Assembly: GCA_030280995.1 (NCBI GenBank)
Contig: JASXTE010000004.1
Location: forward strand, 41,412,797 to 41,476,796
Length of the DNA: 64,000 bases
Origin: Hemileia vastatrix
Taxonomy: Eukaryota; Basidiomycota; Pucciniomycetes; Pucciniales; Zaghouaniaceae
Direction of reading: 5' to 3'
The translations under genes were made by a program, and so were the position numbers. This document shows positions 10,946 to 20,536 of this stretch, piece after piece. Position 1 is the stretch's first letter; every line of letters begins with the position of its first letter. Under the pieces are notes generated by a model. That model was not told the origin of the DNA. It saw nothing but the letters and a program-made list of their open reading frames with translations, and did not search any database.

Positions 10946-11925
10946 TCACAAGTGCTGTCTTTTAACTGTGCCTTTCCTGTTCTATCCTTCACCTCACTAA
11001 CCCTCATTTTTCCCCTACTCTCCCTTACCAGATGAAAACTACTCCCACATTTATGGTGCAGCCCTCTGCTTATATGCCTCTGGTATTCCTCATCAGATAA
11101 GCTTCTTTTTCCACTAGTTCCCCATTCAATGACTTCATTGATATTGATGGTGTTTGGGTCCCTGGTACTGTCCTCACTTGATGAGGTGTAGCTGCACCAC
11201 TGATGAGTGCCACTCCAAACATCCATTTGATGGTGTTTAAACTTGTTATTGATTTGGATAGCCAGCTCCATGAGTTCTTTGAGGGATGTTGGACAAGGGT
11301 GGATTATTAGGGAATTTCTTGTTTTTGATGAGAGCCCATTCCTGAAGTGAAACATCAGTGCCCCTTCTATCCATGTCATGATGTAGCTGGAGTGGCCCTA
11401 GAATTCTGATACATACTCAGACACTGAATCTTTTTGGTGTAATTTTTTTAACACATGCTCCAAGATTGTGGCCATTTCAGGGTCACAAATATCTAGCTCA
11501 AATGCTTCCATGAACTGGCGGAAGGTTGTTGCTGACCAAGATTTTTCAAGAAGCTCCTTGGTGTACAGCCTTTCCCAGCACACTACCTCATCTGTGAGGT
11601 ACAATATTGCAAACCCAATTTTTTCTTGCTTGACTGGAAACTGATGCCCATTGAACAGGACAGAGAGTTTTACATGCAACACATTCTGATCTGCTTGGGG
11701 ACCTTGTTTTCTATCAAATATTTCTGGGACCATAATCTTTGGGCCTTTGACAAGTGGCACTGGTGTTGTAGACAGTGCCTGTGCCTTGGCTTCAGCGGGG
11801 CCGCAATATGAGGGCCTTTCCTCTGCTAGAAGTTCCATGATTCTGGTGTTTTATTCTTGAAAGCGTGAAATTTGTTCTTGCATTCCAGAAAGGGTTTTTG
11901 CATCAGGTTGACCTGACATATTCAT
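10942..11925 (-). pseudogene. gag: Gypsy-A1 gag remnant
   Basis: On the minus strand an ATG at 11925 opens MNMSGQPDAKTLSGMQEQIS, followed by one stop and then a 146-codon stretch (11838-11398) with the capsid block LYLTDEVVCWERLYTKELL and TFRQFMEAFELDICD. A single stop at about 11398 separates it from the next 145 codons (to 10942), which include LKELMELAIQINNKF and a decayed zinc knuckle (HHKCGSSFHLV). The layout matches Ty3/Gypsy gag of the retrotrans_gag type. The start is chosen for its position just after the primer-binding site. Confidence 0.8.
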
Positions 11926-11927
11926 TG

Positions 11928-11945
11928 TTCTTCATTAGCGCACCA
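11928..11945 (-). other. Gypsy-A1 primer-binding site
   Basis: On the minus strand, 17 bases past the LTR end, the sequence begins TGGTGCGC, complementary to a tRNA 3' end of the form GCGCACCA. The tRNA identity cannot be fixed by eye. Confidence 0.6.
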
Positions 11946-11962
11946 ATTAAGATTGGAAAAAA

Positions 11963-12184
11963 TGTTAGGACCTAAGTAGATGGACTACTACTAGCACTGA
12001 AGCTAGCCTGGGAAAGAACTGACTATTCTACTAAGCAGTGAGACTAAGAGGTAATTGGATTACTATAAAGCTTTCCAATGAGGAGCACTCTGAAGTGCTT
12101 TCCCCATATAACCCCCTTATGCAATACCCACTCTTCTTCCTCTTTATAGTTCATAGCACCCTTAGCGCTCCTCCTCCTCTCAAC
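11963..12184 (-). repeat. Gypsy-A1 5' LTR, outer end truncated
   Basis: It starts at TGTTAGGACC (plus-strand reading) and matches 7106-7341 until about CTCTCAAC at 12184, where Copia-2 integrase sequence resumes. The outermost 50 bp or so of the LTR are missing. Confidence 0.85.
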
Positions 12185-12186
12185 AC

Positions 12187-13060
12187 ACCTTTATATGTTG
12201 CTTCTTGTAAATTTCACTGCAGCATCTTCTCAGTTGTAAAAGGCAAAAGATGTAGTACTCACAAAGCTTTAAAATGTAATCGCAAGTTAATGGACCTAGT
12301 AATTTTAGATCTTGTGTGACCAATGGCTGACATTACTGATAATGGTGAAATTTAAGTGGCAAAGTTCTGAAAATAATTTTTCACTTATGGGAAAGTCTTC
12401 ATTTTGAAAAAGAAATCTGATATCTTTGAAGCTTTTTTCTCTTTTAAAAACCAGCTTTAAAACATAACTAGGGGCCAGCTTAAAATACTTCACACCAACA
12501 ATGGAAATAATACATAAAAAAAATTCTCTGACCTTCTTTCAATACATGGCATCCTCCATGAACACATGAAGCCATACAACCATGAAGAGAATGGTAAGGC
12601 TGAATGTTTTAATGAAACAATTGGTGAAATTTCTTGTAAGATTCTCTTAGTCTCAGACCTGCCCACTACCTTTAGGCTATTGGATTACTGCTGGGCATCT
12701 TTCATTAACAATCATATACCCAACATATGCATCACTGATAGTACAGCATATCAAGTGCTCTATAATTAGATCACAGATCTATCCCCAATAAAAATATTTG
12801 GGTAATGGGCTTATGTCCACATCTCAACTAAAAAAAGAACTAGGATGGAGGTAAGAGAAATGCACTTCAGAGTGGTTGGTTTCCTGAATGCTGGAAAAGA
12901 ATGGGTTTTTTGGCACCCTGAAACCAAATTTTTGTTCAATCAGCCATGTTAAAATATATTCTGGAAGGGGAAGTACCATCAGACAAGTTTCACAACCAGA
13001 AATTTGACTGTCAACCAAATCTGTCATGAACCCATTACAATTCAGTAATTTTTTGCCTGA
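12187..13060 (+). pseudogene. Copia-2 integrase, second half
   Basis: Similarity resumes right after Gypsy-A1 with CSIFSVVKGKRCSTHKALK, the second zinc pair and linker, and MDLVILDLV-PMADITDNG around the first catalytic aspartate. Stops follow. YNHEENGKAECFNETIGEIS (from about 12572) is the catalytic-glutamate block. FLNAGKEWVFWHPETKFLFN (about 12885-12940) is the integrase C-terminal block. It rejoins the part before 7104, which shows that Gypsy-A1 inserted inside this gene. Confidence 0.8.
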
Positions 13061-13099
13061 GGAAATCATTGCAGCTCAGGATAACTAAGTGGAAAAAAA

Positions 13100-13262
13100 C
13101 AATAACAATGCTTGAAAATTATCCAAAAGACTTCCAAAAAAAAATTCTCAGGCAATGAGACTTTCAGATTCTAAAGATTGGAAAAATGCCTGCATAGAAG
13201 AGTTAAGCAATATGTTTTCTATGAATGTCTGGCAAAACACCCCTCTCCCAACTGGTAAATCT
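13100..13262 (+). pseudogene. Copia-2 RT N-terminal fragment
   Basis: Across two stops the translation contains a W-K-A-C-EEL-NMF-VWQNTPLPTGKSIM type string, the start of a Copia RT. It is cut where LINE RT (YIDDV) begins at about 13270. The domain ends before the palm, so it cannot be active. Confidence 0.6.
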
Positions 13263-13263
13263 A

Positions 13264-13860
13264 TTATGGTTATATTGATGATGTCATTTTTTAGCAGCCA
13301 GCCAACATCCTGATCTGGTGACTGAAAAATTAGCATCACTAGGGGTGGAAGCTCTCGTTTGGGAAAAAAAACAAACTGAAGTTTTTGAACCATCCAAAAC
13401 CAAATGAATCTTACTCACCAAAAAACCATCTCTCTTAAAAACCCCACTCTGCTTTTCTTTGACTCTCAATGCATCTACCCTTCCACCTCCCTCAAATGGC
13501 TTGGACTTCTCCTTGACCCCAAACTATTCTACAAAGCCGATGGCTCAAATCTCTCTACCATTAGATTAAACCCAGAATACATCAACTAGCCTCATCCAGT
13601 TTAAGAATTCCTCTCAAACAATACAAAACACTCATCACTTCCCTTAGCCACTCCTCCATGGATTACACAGAAATAGTGTGGCACAAAACCAGAAAATCCA
13701 CAAGGATCACACACATGCTCCAGGTGGCCAATGACAGGGTTACCAGAAGAGTCCTTAGCTGCTTCTTGACCACCCTGGTATGTACTCTCCTTCAGGACTC
13801 ATCTTCACTAACATGCCTACAAATGCTCAACCACAATACCTATAAAGATTGAACCTGAAA
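13264..13860 (+). pseudogene. LINE reverse transcriptase, C-terminal part
   Basis: YIDDVIFLAASQHPDLV at 13270 onward is the RT catalytic box with both aspartates. A frameshift near 13400-13470 leads to SLKWLGLLLDPKLFYKADGS (about 13485-13545), the thumb motif (xKWLGxxLDPKLxFKxH) of fungal Tad-like LINEs. After another shift, an open stretch (13658-13852) has MDYTEIVWHKTRKS and LQVANDRVTRRVL, matching the following YAAPVWY / IQNxAxRxILG region. Confidence 0.75.
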
Positions 13861-13899
13861 ATTTTCAATCCCTTCAACTAACCCTATGGCCAGATTAGC

Positions 13900-14350
13900 C
13901 AGAAACATTATCTAACTTCCCCAAAAACCCACTTTCACCAACTTGACTTACTCTTGACCTCTCACCCCTTCCCCCATCACTTCCCCTAAACATCCTTGAC
14001 AAAAAGTGCCCATTCAAATCATCCCCATGGTCACCATCTCTGTTCAATTCTTTAATAGGCTCTTTCAGAGATAAATACAAAAGAGAAGTTCTTTCTTCTA
14101 TATATTCTTCCCCTCTCTCTTTACCTACACTGGTGACTCAAAGTTACTTGAGGGCACTTTGCTGCCGCTTTTGACCCAAGCCTCAACTTCCTATTTTATA
14201 CTCATTTGAGGGACTCCCATACATATACAATCATTGAAGCTGAATTGATTGGTATTTTTCTAGGCTTCCACTTATTCCTCACCAAACCAGTACACCCTCA
14301 CACAAAAAAACCTCACTCTCCTAGTGGACAATTGAGTGACTAGAAAATTC
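13900..14350 (+). pseudogene. LINE RNase H-like domain remnant
   Basis: Near 14150-14290 one frame reads GHFAAAFDPSLNFLFYTHLR, then TYTIIEAELIGIFLGFHLFL, resembling RNase H with a catalytic glutamate in the EAEL motif. The D-x-S-K start is decayed, and several frameshifts occur upstream. Tad-like LINEs carry RNase H after RT, which fits. Confidence 0.6.
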
Positions 14351-14460
14351 TGTTTATTTCACAGTTTCTTTCTATCAGGTTCTACACATATGTACATACA
14401 TATTTTTGCCTATTTCTCCATGCCCCTTGTTGGGTGAGATTGTATGAAATTAAAAAAAAC

Positions 14461-14559
14461 AGAACAAAACTGAAAAAGAATGAAATTAAGAGAAAAGAAG
14501 TGGCTATAAAACACCAAATAGGGCTACACACAGGTCTCTCCATCAGCAGGAAGGCCGTT
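14461..14559. other. Short spacer between LINE tail and Copia-3 LTR
   Basis: About 100 bp with no recognised feature. Confidence 0.4.
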
Positions 14560-14675
14560 TGTTAGGTCTCAACTATTCCACAGTTTCACCATGTAAATAT
14601 AGTAATGCAAGCACACCAATGATGAAATTAAGACTTAATAATAAAATAAAACACTTCTGTCTCAATAACCACTAA
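14560..14675 (+). repeat. Copia-3 5' LTR (conserved part)
   Basis: It matches 19959-20075 base for base over most of its length (shared ACCAATGATGAAATTAAGAC and GTCTCAATAAC). Beyond about 14675 no match to the 3' copy is visible; a pyrimidine-rich leader (14750-15070) follows. Confidence 0.75.
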
Positions 14676-15347
14676 TAGTTTATGCACCTTTAAATTGCAA
14701 AAATATCACTTTCTCTTTATATAAAAAAATTATTTCTCAATAGACTATTGCCTCATCAACATCCAATTCATAACTCATCAACTTGTTTCTCTCTCCTCTG
14801 TTCTCCATTTCTATTTCTTCTGTCTGCTCTTACATTTCTACTATCATCATTATCATCATATTTTTCCATTTCTATAAGGCTATTAGGTTGGGATCCTTGC
14901 AAAATCCTGGATTCAAGTGTTTTTGGGAACAAATTCACGCAAAATCTTTTGTTTTTTCTTGTGTTCTCCTTTTTATTTTATGCTTTTCTTCTCTCTTTGT
15001 TTTTCTTTCTCTTTCCCTTCCCTTCCCTTTTTGTTCCAAATTAATATTTTTCTCTCCATCTCCATCAGTTAAAAAAATAATATAAATTATCATTACCTTC
15101 CCTCATGAGTCCTCAATCAAGAACTTCAGCTCCAAATCTGACCAATCAATACCACTCAGCTCCAGCAGCTTTAACCACAAACACAACATTAAAACAACAC
15201 ACCTCATGAGCTCCATTCAAGCCACCACAATATCCTGCCACAGAAGAGGCCAATGATGAATAATTTGATCCTCTTCCACATCAACATCACTGAAACATAA
15301 ATTCTGATGATGAATAATAAAGAGATCCCTGAGCCAATTCAAGAGAC
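14676..15347 (+). other. Copia-3 leader, pyrimidine-rich, no gene
   Basis: This TC-rich stretch gives 100-codon open frames (for example 14783-15085) of Phe/Ser/Leu runs that look like composition artefacts. A similar pyrimidine-rich leader precedes the Copia-4 gag at 24560-25060, so it may be a feature of this family's leader. The 3' part (15100-15347) is A-rich and may be the start of gag. Confidence 0.5.
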
Positions 15348-16206
15348 ATGGCAAGAAAAAATGTTACCAATAAAATCCAAGATGTACACAAGAAAACAGT
15401 AGTTTGGCCCAGCAAGCTAAAAGATGATGGTTCAAACTTTCAAATTTGGTTCAAAGAACTACAGATAGTACTCACTAATTACATTGTAAATCTGAATTTC
15501 TTGACCAGGAATAACCCCTCAAATGAATCAGCTAGAGAGAAAAAAGGGCAGGATATTCTGAAAAAATCAGTGTACATCAATATCAAAACACAAATAATGT
15601 TAAACACCTAAAGCACAGAAGCTTTCTAAAATCTAAGTAAAAAATATAATGTACTCTCACAGGCAGAAAGATTGAATGCTTTAGAAAGGTTTCTTGATGT
15701 TCACTCCTAAAATTTTTCTGGTTCAGTGGCAATGATTGCCCACATGAAAGACTTTTATGCCAACCTCAAAGCGCAAGGGATGGCCCTCAACAATAAATTA
15801 CTTGCCCTCATCTTCAAATTTTCTACAAAAGACAATCCAAAATTCAGTGTAGAGACAATGAGAGAAATTTTACTCCTTGTTTAAATATCTAGAGACATAC
15901 CGGGGACAGTGGCCATACAACAAACTCTCTCATTTACTTGGGACAGGCTAAAAAATGACAATTCCAAAAAACTACACACTGAAACATCAACAAAAATTGA
16001 AAATTGGTTCACTGAACTAGATTAACCTTTAACTTCCTCCTTCCTTGCAGCAAAAGCATCCTCTATTGAACAAAGAGCAAATAAAAAATTCCTCAATGAA
16101 AATATTGCACAGTCCAGCAGCACAACCTGGAAGGCAACCAAATTTCTGGAATTGAAACAGTCCAGACCACTACCAATAAAAATTCAGAAGAGAGAAAATC
16201 TTTTAT
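15348..16206 (+). pseudogene. gag: Copia-3 gag remnant
   Basis: An ATG at 15348 opens an 87-codon frame with KLKDDGSNFQIWFKELQIVL, matching the N-terminal block of Copia-2 gag. After a stop at 15609 the same kind of sequence continues across several stops: LSQAERLNALERFLDVHS, MIAHMKDFYANLKAQGMALN, then LSFTWDRLKNDNSKKL. This follows the UBN2-type gag pattern. No complete zinc knuckle was found. Confidence 0.75.
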
Positions 16207-16932
16207 GTGAGACAACAGAACTCCAACTTCTCTTATGTACCACAAAGAATGAAGCTGGTCTACCTGATGGTTGTTAAACTGTCTTTCTTACCCACACCCA
16301 AAAACTATTGCAACTTCAACCAAAAATTGAACCAAAACCAACCTTCCAACAAACCTGACCCTCCTCAACAACCTATGGACTCCTACCATCCAACCTATTC
16401 AAAAATACAACCCTGTGTGTCATCCCATAACAATCCACTGATTCAAGAAAATGCCATGGAGATAAAAGATGACTCTGCTGAAGCCACAACAGCAGCTTTT
16501 CAAAAATTGAATCTTGATCAAGATAATTACTCTCATAACTCCTTGTTTGACACAAGAGCAACCCATCGCTTCCCAGGAAATATAAACAAGTTAGTTGATC
16601 TCATTGCTTTTGAAATTCCAATGTCCATGAAAGTAGAAACTAATGATTCAAAAACTTCCCTCAAAGGGAAAGCAATGCTCTTCTTCACTGGGGAGAATGG
16701 GAAAATTATCAAAATTAACCCAGATTTCTCCTTCAAGGAAGCTTCTGGTACTTTAATTTCACTAGCATCACTTATCAAAGGAGGTTCCATAATACTAGCT
16801 ACTAACTCCCATGATTATCACTTTCTATTTGAACAAGAAAAAATCCTAATCACTAAATTAAAGTCAAAAAAAGGATCTGGACAACAACTAAGCCACTGTC
16901 ATTTAATCATGCTGCTACTATTTTACATGTAA
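16207..16932 (+). pseudogene. Copia-3 gag tail and protease, 241-codon open frame
   Basis: This is the longest open frame of Copia-3. Residues 1-110 are Asn/Gln/Pro-rich gag tail. The protease signature follows as SLFDTRATHRFPGNINKLVD (about 16540-16600). The glycine of DTGATH is arginine (DTRATH), which should inactivate the enzyme. The rest (GKAMLFFTGENGKIIKI and LASLIKGGSIIL) matches the protease-integrase linker. A GTG-type or upstream start is likely an artefact; the true start would be the gag ATG upstream. Confidence 0.75.
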
Positions 16933-17083
16933 ATAGTTCTATACCTCAAGTGTCACCTAAAATGATACAGCACAATTTTGAAACACAATTCTTCATCCTG
17001 GAGTTTTCCTTGGGCTACCCTCCTCCTGGAAAAGATAAAAGAATGAAGAAGTGCTCTATCTTTGACACTGCTTTCTGAGGCAT

Positions 17084-18090
17084 GTGAGCCTGTGTCAAAT
17101 AAGAAGAATGATAAGCTCTAAAATGGCACTGGGTCTTACAGAAAAACTTCCACTGGGTAGGATCATCTGTGATGCTTTCCAAATATGTAAAAACAGAAGA
17201 ACATCTCACTTTGAATCCACTGGAAGGAACCCTACAAAATTAGAAATTGTATCAGCAGCCTTAATTGGGCCTATCATTGATGTATCAATAGATAATGGCC
17301 TGTGCGAATTAACCATTGGATATATAGCCACCTCTTACAGTGAGAGTCATATTCTGAATAAGAAAATTGAGGCAGTAGAATGGGTAATTGATGTACTTAC
17401 TTGGATAGAAAACCAAACTACTTCAAAATTGAATATATTTAGATCAGAAAACAGATGAGAGTCCCTCAACCGATTGTTAGAAAGTTTTCTAAAAAATAAG
17501 AGAATAGTACATGAAAATCACTTCCCTACTATCATCAAAAGAGCAGCAACATTGAATTGTACAACAGAAAAGTCACTGAAACAAGAAGGACTCTTCTGTT
17601 TGAAAGTTGATTACCCAAATAATTCTGGAGTTTTGCCTTCAAATGGGAATCATATATTCTAAACAGAATACCAAACAAGCCTTTCCTGAAAAATCACCTT
17701 ACAAAGTAATGTTTTACAAGAAACTGAAACTAGATATAATCCGGGAATTCTGATAAACAGCTTATGTTGACACTCCCAAAGAAAAACATCAAAAACTAGA
17801 CACCAGGGCAAAGAAATGCTAAATTTTAGGCTAGACACTTGGAATGAAAGGATGGATTTTCTTGGACCCACCAAGAAGTAAATTTATTGTCTCAGAATGG
17901 GAAACTTTTGAAAATGCTTCCCTTCCCTCCATAATTCCTATTAATAAAATTTCCTTCAACTTCATGCTCAACAATGCTATGATCCCAAAAAGCAATAAAT
18001 CACAGGGAGATTTCAAACATGAAGAGCTCATTCTTGATCAGGAAAAACCTTGCATGAAATTCTTGAAAATTGTGCTTTCTTTGTAAGTGA
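17084..18090 (+). pseudogene. Copia-3 integrase remnant
   Basis: A 124-codon frame (17084-17458) carries the zinc-finger end ICDAFQICKNRRTSHFES, the start of the core around LIGPIIDVSIDNG, and FRSENR, which stands where the second catalytic aspartate (RSDNG) should be; aspartate is glutamate here. The next frame (17474-17662) has LKNKRIVHENHFPTIIKRAA around the catalytic glutamate region. At 17760-18090 the C-terminal block (YVDTPKEKHQKLDTRAKKC, GWIFLDPPRSKFIVSEW) is split by stops. Confidence 0.8.
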
Positions 18091-19100
18091 AGTACCAAAA
18101 TCATTCAGAGAGGCAGAACATTCAGACACAAAACTAGAATGGAGAACAGCTTGTAAAAATAAAATAGATAAAATTATAAAAAATGGAAGTATGGACCTGT
18201 GAATATCCACCCAAAGGGGAATGAGTACTCAATGCTAAATGGGGGGTTTCAGAAAAACATGACAATCTGACTGGAAAAAAAACTGAAAGCTAGATACATT
18301 GAAAAAGGCTTTTGTCAAGTAAAAGGCTTAGACTAATCATTAAAATTTGAGCCATCTGCATCATTCACTTCCAAAAAACTTATACTCACAATAGCAGCCA
18401 TTAATAAATGGCCAGTACATTCATTTTTCATGAAAGAGGCCTACTTACATAGCCCAATTGACAAAGAAGTGTGGGTAAAAGATCCTCCAGGTTTTTATAA
18501 GAAGGATATTAGAGCATAAAAAATGAACAAAGTGTTGTATGGCACTTTTCAAGAAGCTTGCTGCTGGTGGAAACATTTTGGAGGTCAGCTAAAAAGCATA
18601 GGATACACAATTTTGACATATGACAGTAGTGAATACTTCCTATGGAATAAAAAAACAAAAGTAATAATTTGGGTTCATGTTGAACATGGTCTTGTCACAG
18701 GTAATAGAATAGACACAAGAAAAAATCTGAAACATGACCAGAGAAAGTAATTAATCATTAAATTGCAAGATACACTAACTAACATTGTGAAAATAAAAAT
18801 AGAAAACAACAATGAAGGCTTCAGTTTTAGTCAGCTGACATAATCAGCAAAAATATTGAAATGTATCACCCAAAAAGACTAAAAACATCATCAAACTCTT
18901 CTGACTAACATAAATCTATCCTCAACAAATGAAAACCAAGAACCAATCAGTCCAACAGAATATCTATCAATTATTGGATCCCTAATGTATGTTGCCACAG
19001 AAACTCAACCAGATTTAAGCTTCACAGTAAATCAGTTAGCTAAAAATTCTAAGAGGCTGAATGAAAAATATTTGAGGGCTCTAAATCATCTATTAGGCTA
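18080..19100 (+). pseudogene. Copia-3 reverse transcriptase remnant
   Basis: EVPKSFREAEHSDTKLEWRT (about 18090-18150) starts the RT. KEAYLHSPIDKEVWVKDPPG (about 18430-18490) is the Copia FLHG region. The 75-codon frame at 18523-18750 begins MNKVLYGTFQEACCWWKHF and runs to WVHVEHGLVTG, where the YVDD box should be; its aspartates are lost. LSIIGSLMYVATETQPDLSF (about 18970-19020) is the C-terminal RT block. There are many stops. Confidence 0.82.
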
Positions 19101-19795
19101 TGCTCAATACACAATTTAGAAAAGTCTGAATCTGTACCCAACACTAGACACCAACTCACCAAGAATTGTTTATTCTGACACCCATTGGGGAGGTAAATTT
19201 TCAAGGTCAAAAGGTAGCATGATTATCACTCTTCACAGAGAAATCATCAACTGGTTTTCACAACAAATGCTATGAGTAGCTATGTCAACATTACATGCCA
19301 AATACATGGCCCTAGGTACTGCAATGGGCATGGGATTAAGGATTCAAAATTTACTAAACAAACTTGTAGGTTATTATGGACCTTTCTAGATAATTTTTGA
19401 CAATCAGGAATCCATCAAGGTACCAACCAACAATTCCCCCAATAAGAGAAGAGGACTCAGTGACAGGGAATTATATTTTTTAAACAAACAACTACACAAA
19501 GGAAAGGCAACTATTAGGGGGGTATCAAAGTTAGAAATTTGTAATTCTTTAAAACATATTTCACAACACAAAAAGGAAGCCACAAAATCAACATTAATTC
19601 CCAGTAAAAAGGTATTTTTGGGGGACAATATTTCATATTTTAAAAAATAATCATGGTTGATTTGGTGGAGAAAAGATGTATTTTGAAATAAAAGATTTCT
19701 AACTTTGATACCCCCTATTGAGTGGGTAGCCAGAAAGGAACAAAAAGCTGATATTATGACAAAGCCATTAAACAAACAATCTCATGAAAAATAAT
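19101..19795 (+). pseudogene. Copia-3 RNase H and C-terminus, split by a MITE
   Basis: PRIVYSDTHWGGKFSRSKGS (about 19160-19215) is the RNase H start with its first aspartate. STLHAKYMALGTAMGMGLRI replaces the STTEAEYMA block. The frame reaches KGKAT, is interrupted by the MITE at 19516, and resumes as EWVARKEQKADIMTKPL (19720-19770), the standard Copia C-terminus. Confidence 0.8.
19516..19716. mobile_element. 201-bp MITE with AGGGGG termini in Copia-3
   Basis: The left end AGGGGGGTATCAAAGTTAGA and the reverse complement of the right end AGGGGGTATCAAAGTTAGAA agree over about 24 bp with one length difference. ATT (19513-19515) is repeated at 19717-19719, and removing the element plus one ATT rejoins the Copia-3 frame (KATI-EWVA). 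It has no coding capacity. The outer AGGGGGTRTCA resembles the Harbinger ends 450 bp away, so it may be a PIF/Harbinger-type non-autonomous element. Confidence 0.85.
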
Positions 19796-19947
19796 CCCTA
19801 GAACTTGGTCTACAATAAAAATTTTATCCTTTCTTTTAGTTTGCATATAATACTTTCCCTTTTCTCCTTATTATAAAATTTTTCTTCGCAACTATAATAT
19901 ACACTTTGATGATTAAACATGAATAGTACTGTTCTAAGCATCTTTTT

Positions 19948-19958
19948 AAGAGGGAAGG
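19948..19958 (+). other. Copia-3 polypurine tract
   Basis: AAGAGGGAAGG directly precedes the LTR start TGTTAGG at 19959, the plus-strand priming site expected in an LTR element. Confidence 0.7.
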
Positions 19959-20165
19959 TGTTAGGTTTCAACTACATCACAGTATCATCATGTATAAATA
20001 GTAATGCAAGAAAACCAATGATGAAATTAAGACTTAATAAAAAAGTAAAACACTGTTGTCTCAATAACTGCAAATACCCATAACCTGCAGAGAATGATAC
20101 CTTTCAGAGCAAGGGAAAGTACTTTGAAGGAGCTGGAAGCCAGAATATAAACAGTTCTCCATAAT
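19959..20165 (+). repeat. Copia-3 3' LTR, interrupted by Harbinger
   Basis: It matches the 5' LTR at 14560 for about 115 bp, then diverges. The Harbinger element begins at 20166. The LTR may resume after 23763, but I could not align it there. Confidence 0.7.
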
Positions 20166-20330
20166 AGGGGGTGTCAGTTCTGGCAAATCCGCACTTAAAT
20201 TAAGTGCGGATTTCAAACCAAATCAGCACTTACAAATCAGCACTTAAATTTTGCAAAAAAGTCACTTATTTCAAAAAAGGGTGTCAGTTATGACCTCAAA
20301 TCAGCACTTTTTTCCCGTTTTTTTTCACAA
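20166..20330. repeat. Harbinger left terminal inverted repeat and subterminal motifs
   Basis: The outer 32 bp match the right end perfectly. AAATCCGCACTT pairs with its inverse to form a palindrome at about 20185-20213. AAATCAGCACTT repeats follow near 20219, 20232 and 20299. A second, decayed copy of the terminus (GGGTGTCAGTTATGACCT) begins at about 20279. Confidence 0.85.
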
Positions 20331-20536
20331 CCACATTTTGGCCACAAAACATCCCTTCCTTTCTTACCCCATCCCTGTCACATGTGACACACTGACCTTC
20401 CTCGCTACCTACCCATCAATCCTCGGCACACACCCCTTCCTGACATTTTCAATATTTTGACCAGGCATGTTTACATTCTTTTTTACTTATTTCTTCTACT
20501 TTTTAATCTTTTTTCTTGTTATGTGCCAGTTTCATA

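Larger units (their letters stand above)
7106..12184 (-). mobile_element. Gypsy-A1: minus-strand Ty3/Gypsy chromovirus-like element with both LTRs
   Basis: Two similar LTRs flank a minus-strand internal region with gag, protease, RT, RNase H, integrase and a chromodomain-like end, the order of Ty3/Gypsy. A primer-binding site lies next to the right-hand (5') LTR. The element splits the Copia-2 integrase. All frames are broken by stops and frameshifts. The left LTR has lost its first bases and the right LTR its last 50 or so, so no target duplication is readable. A second, shorter copy of the family is Gypsy-A2 at 25682. Confidence 0.9.
5191..13262 (+). mobile_element. Copia-2: Ty1/Copia element split by Gypsy-A1 and cut by a LINE
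   Basis: Gag, protease and pre-integrase domains lie at 5280-7104. Gypsy-A1 (7106-12184) then interrupts the integrase, which resumes at about 12190 with its zinc-finger and core motifs. The RT N-terminus (about 13100-13262) is joined directly to LINE sequence. RT catalytic domain, RNase H and 3' LTR are missing, so the right half was lost or lies elsewhere. The 5' LTR may be the one at 4784-5190. Confidence 0.8.
13263..14460 (+). mobile_element. LINE fragment (Tad-like non-LTR retrotransposon), 5'-truncated
   Basis: The sequence begins inside the RT catalytic box and runs through the RT thumb and an RNase H-like region to an A-rich tail (from about 14450), the usual form of a 5'-truncated LINE insertion. 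The junction with Copia-2 at about 13263 is abrupt. The last 40 bp (14418-14458: ATGCCCCTTG, TGGGTGAGATTGTATGAAAT) match the 3' end of the SINE at 60533-61110. No target duplication could be identified. The clade name is inference from RT and RNase H strings. Confidence 0.75.
14560..20165 (+). mobile_element. Copia-3: Ty1/Copia element with both LTR starts, heavily mutated
   Basis: Similar LTR starts (TGTTAGGTYTCAAC) occur at 14560 and 19959, the second directly after a purine tract. Between them gag, protease, integrase, RT and RNase H lie in Copia order, all broken. A 201-bp MITE sits in the C-terminal part and a Harbinger element in the 3' LTR. The two LTRs are clearly alike for only about 115 bp and then diverge, so their right ends are unclear. 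Confidence 0.85.

Noticed and set aside
14748..15085. Two overlapping 100-codon Phe/Ser/Leu-rich frames that look like membrane proteins
   Set aside because: The DNA is a TC-rich tract in the Copia-3 leader; both frames are composition artefacts without any conserved motif.
1..20000. RIP-type mutation as the cause of stops in the Copia elements
   Set aside because: Where a better copy exists for comparison (B family) the stops are mixed transversions and transitions, not the CpA to TpA pattern. For the Copia elements no reference copy is available to judge.
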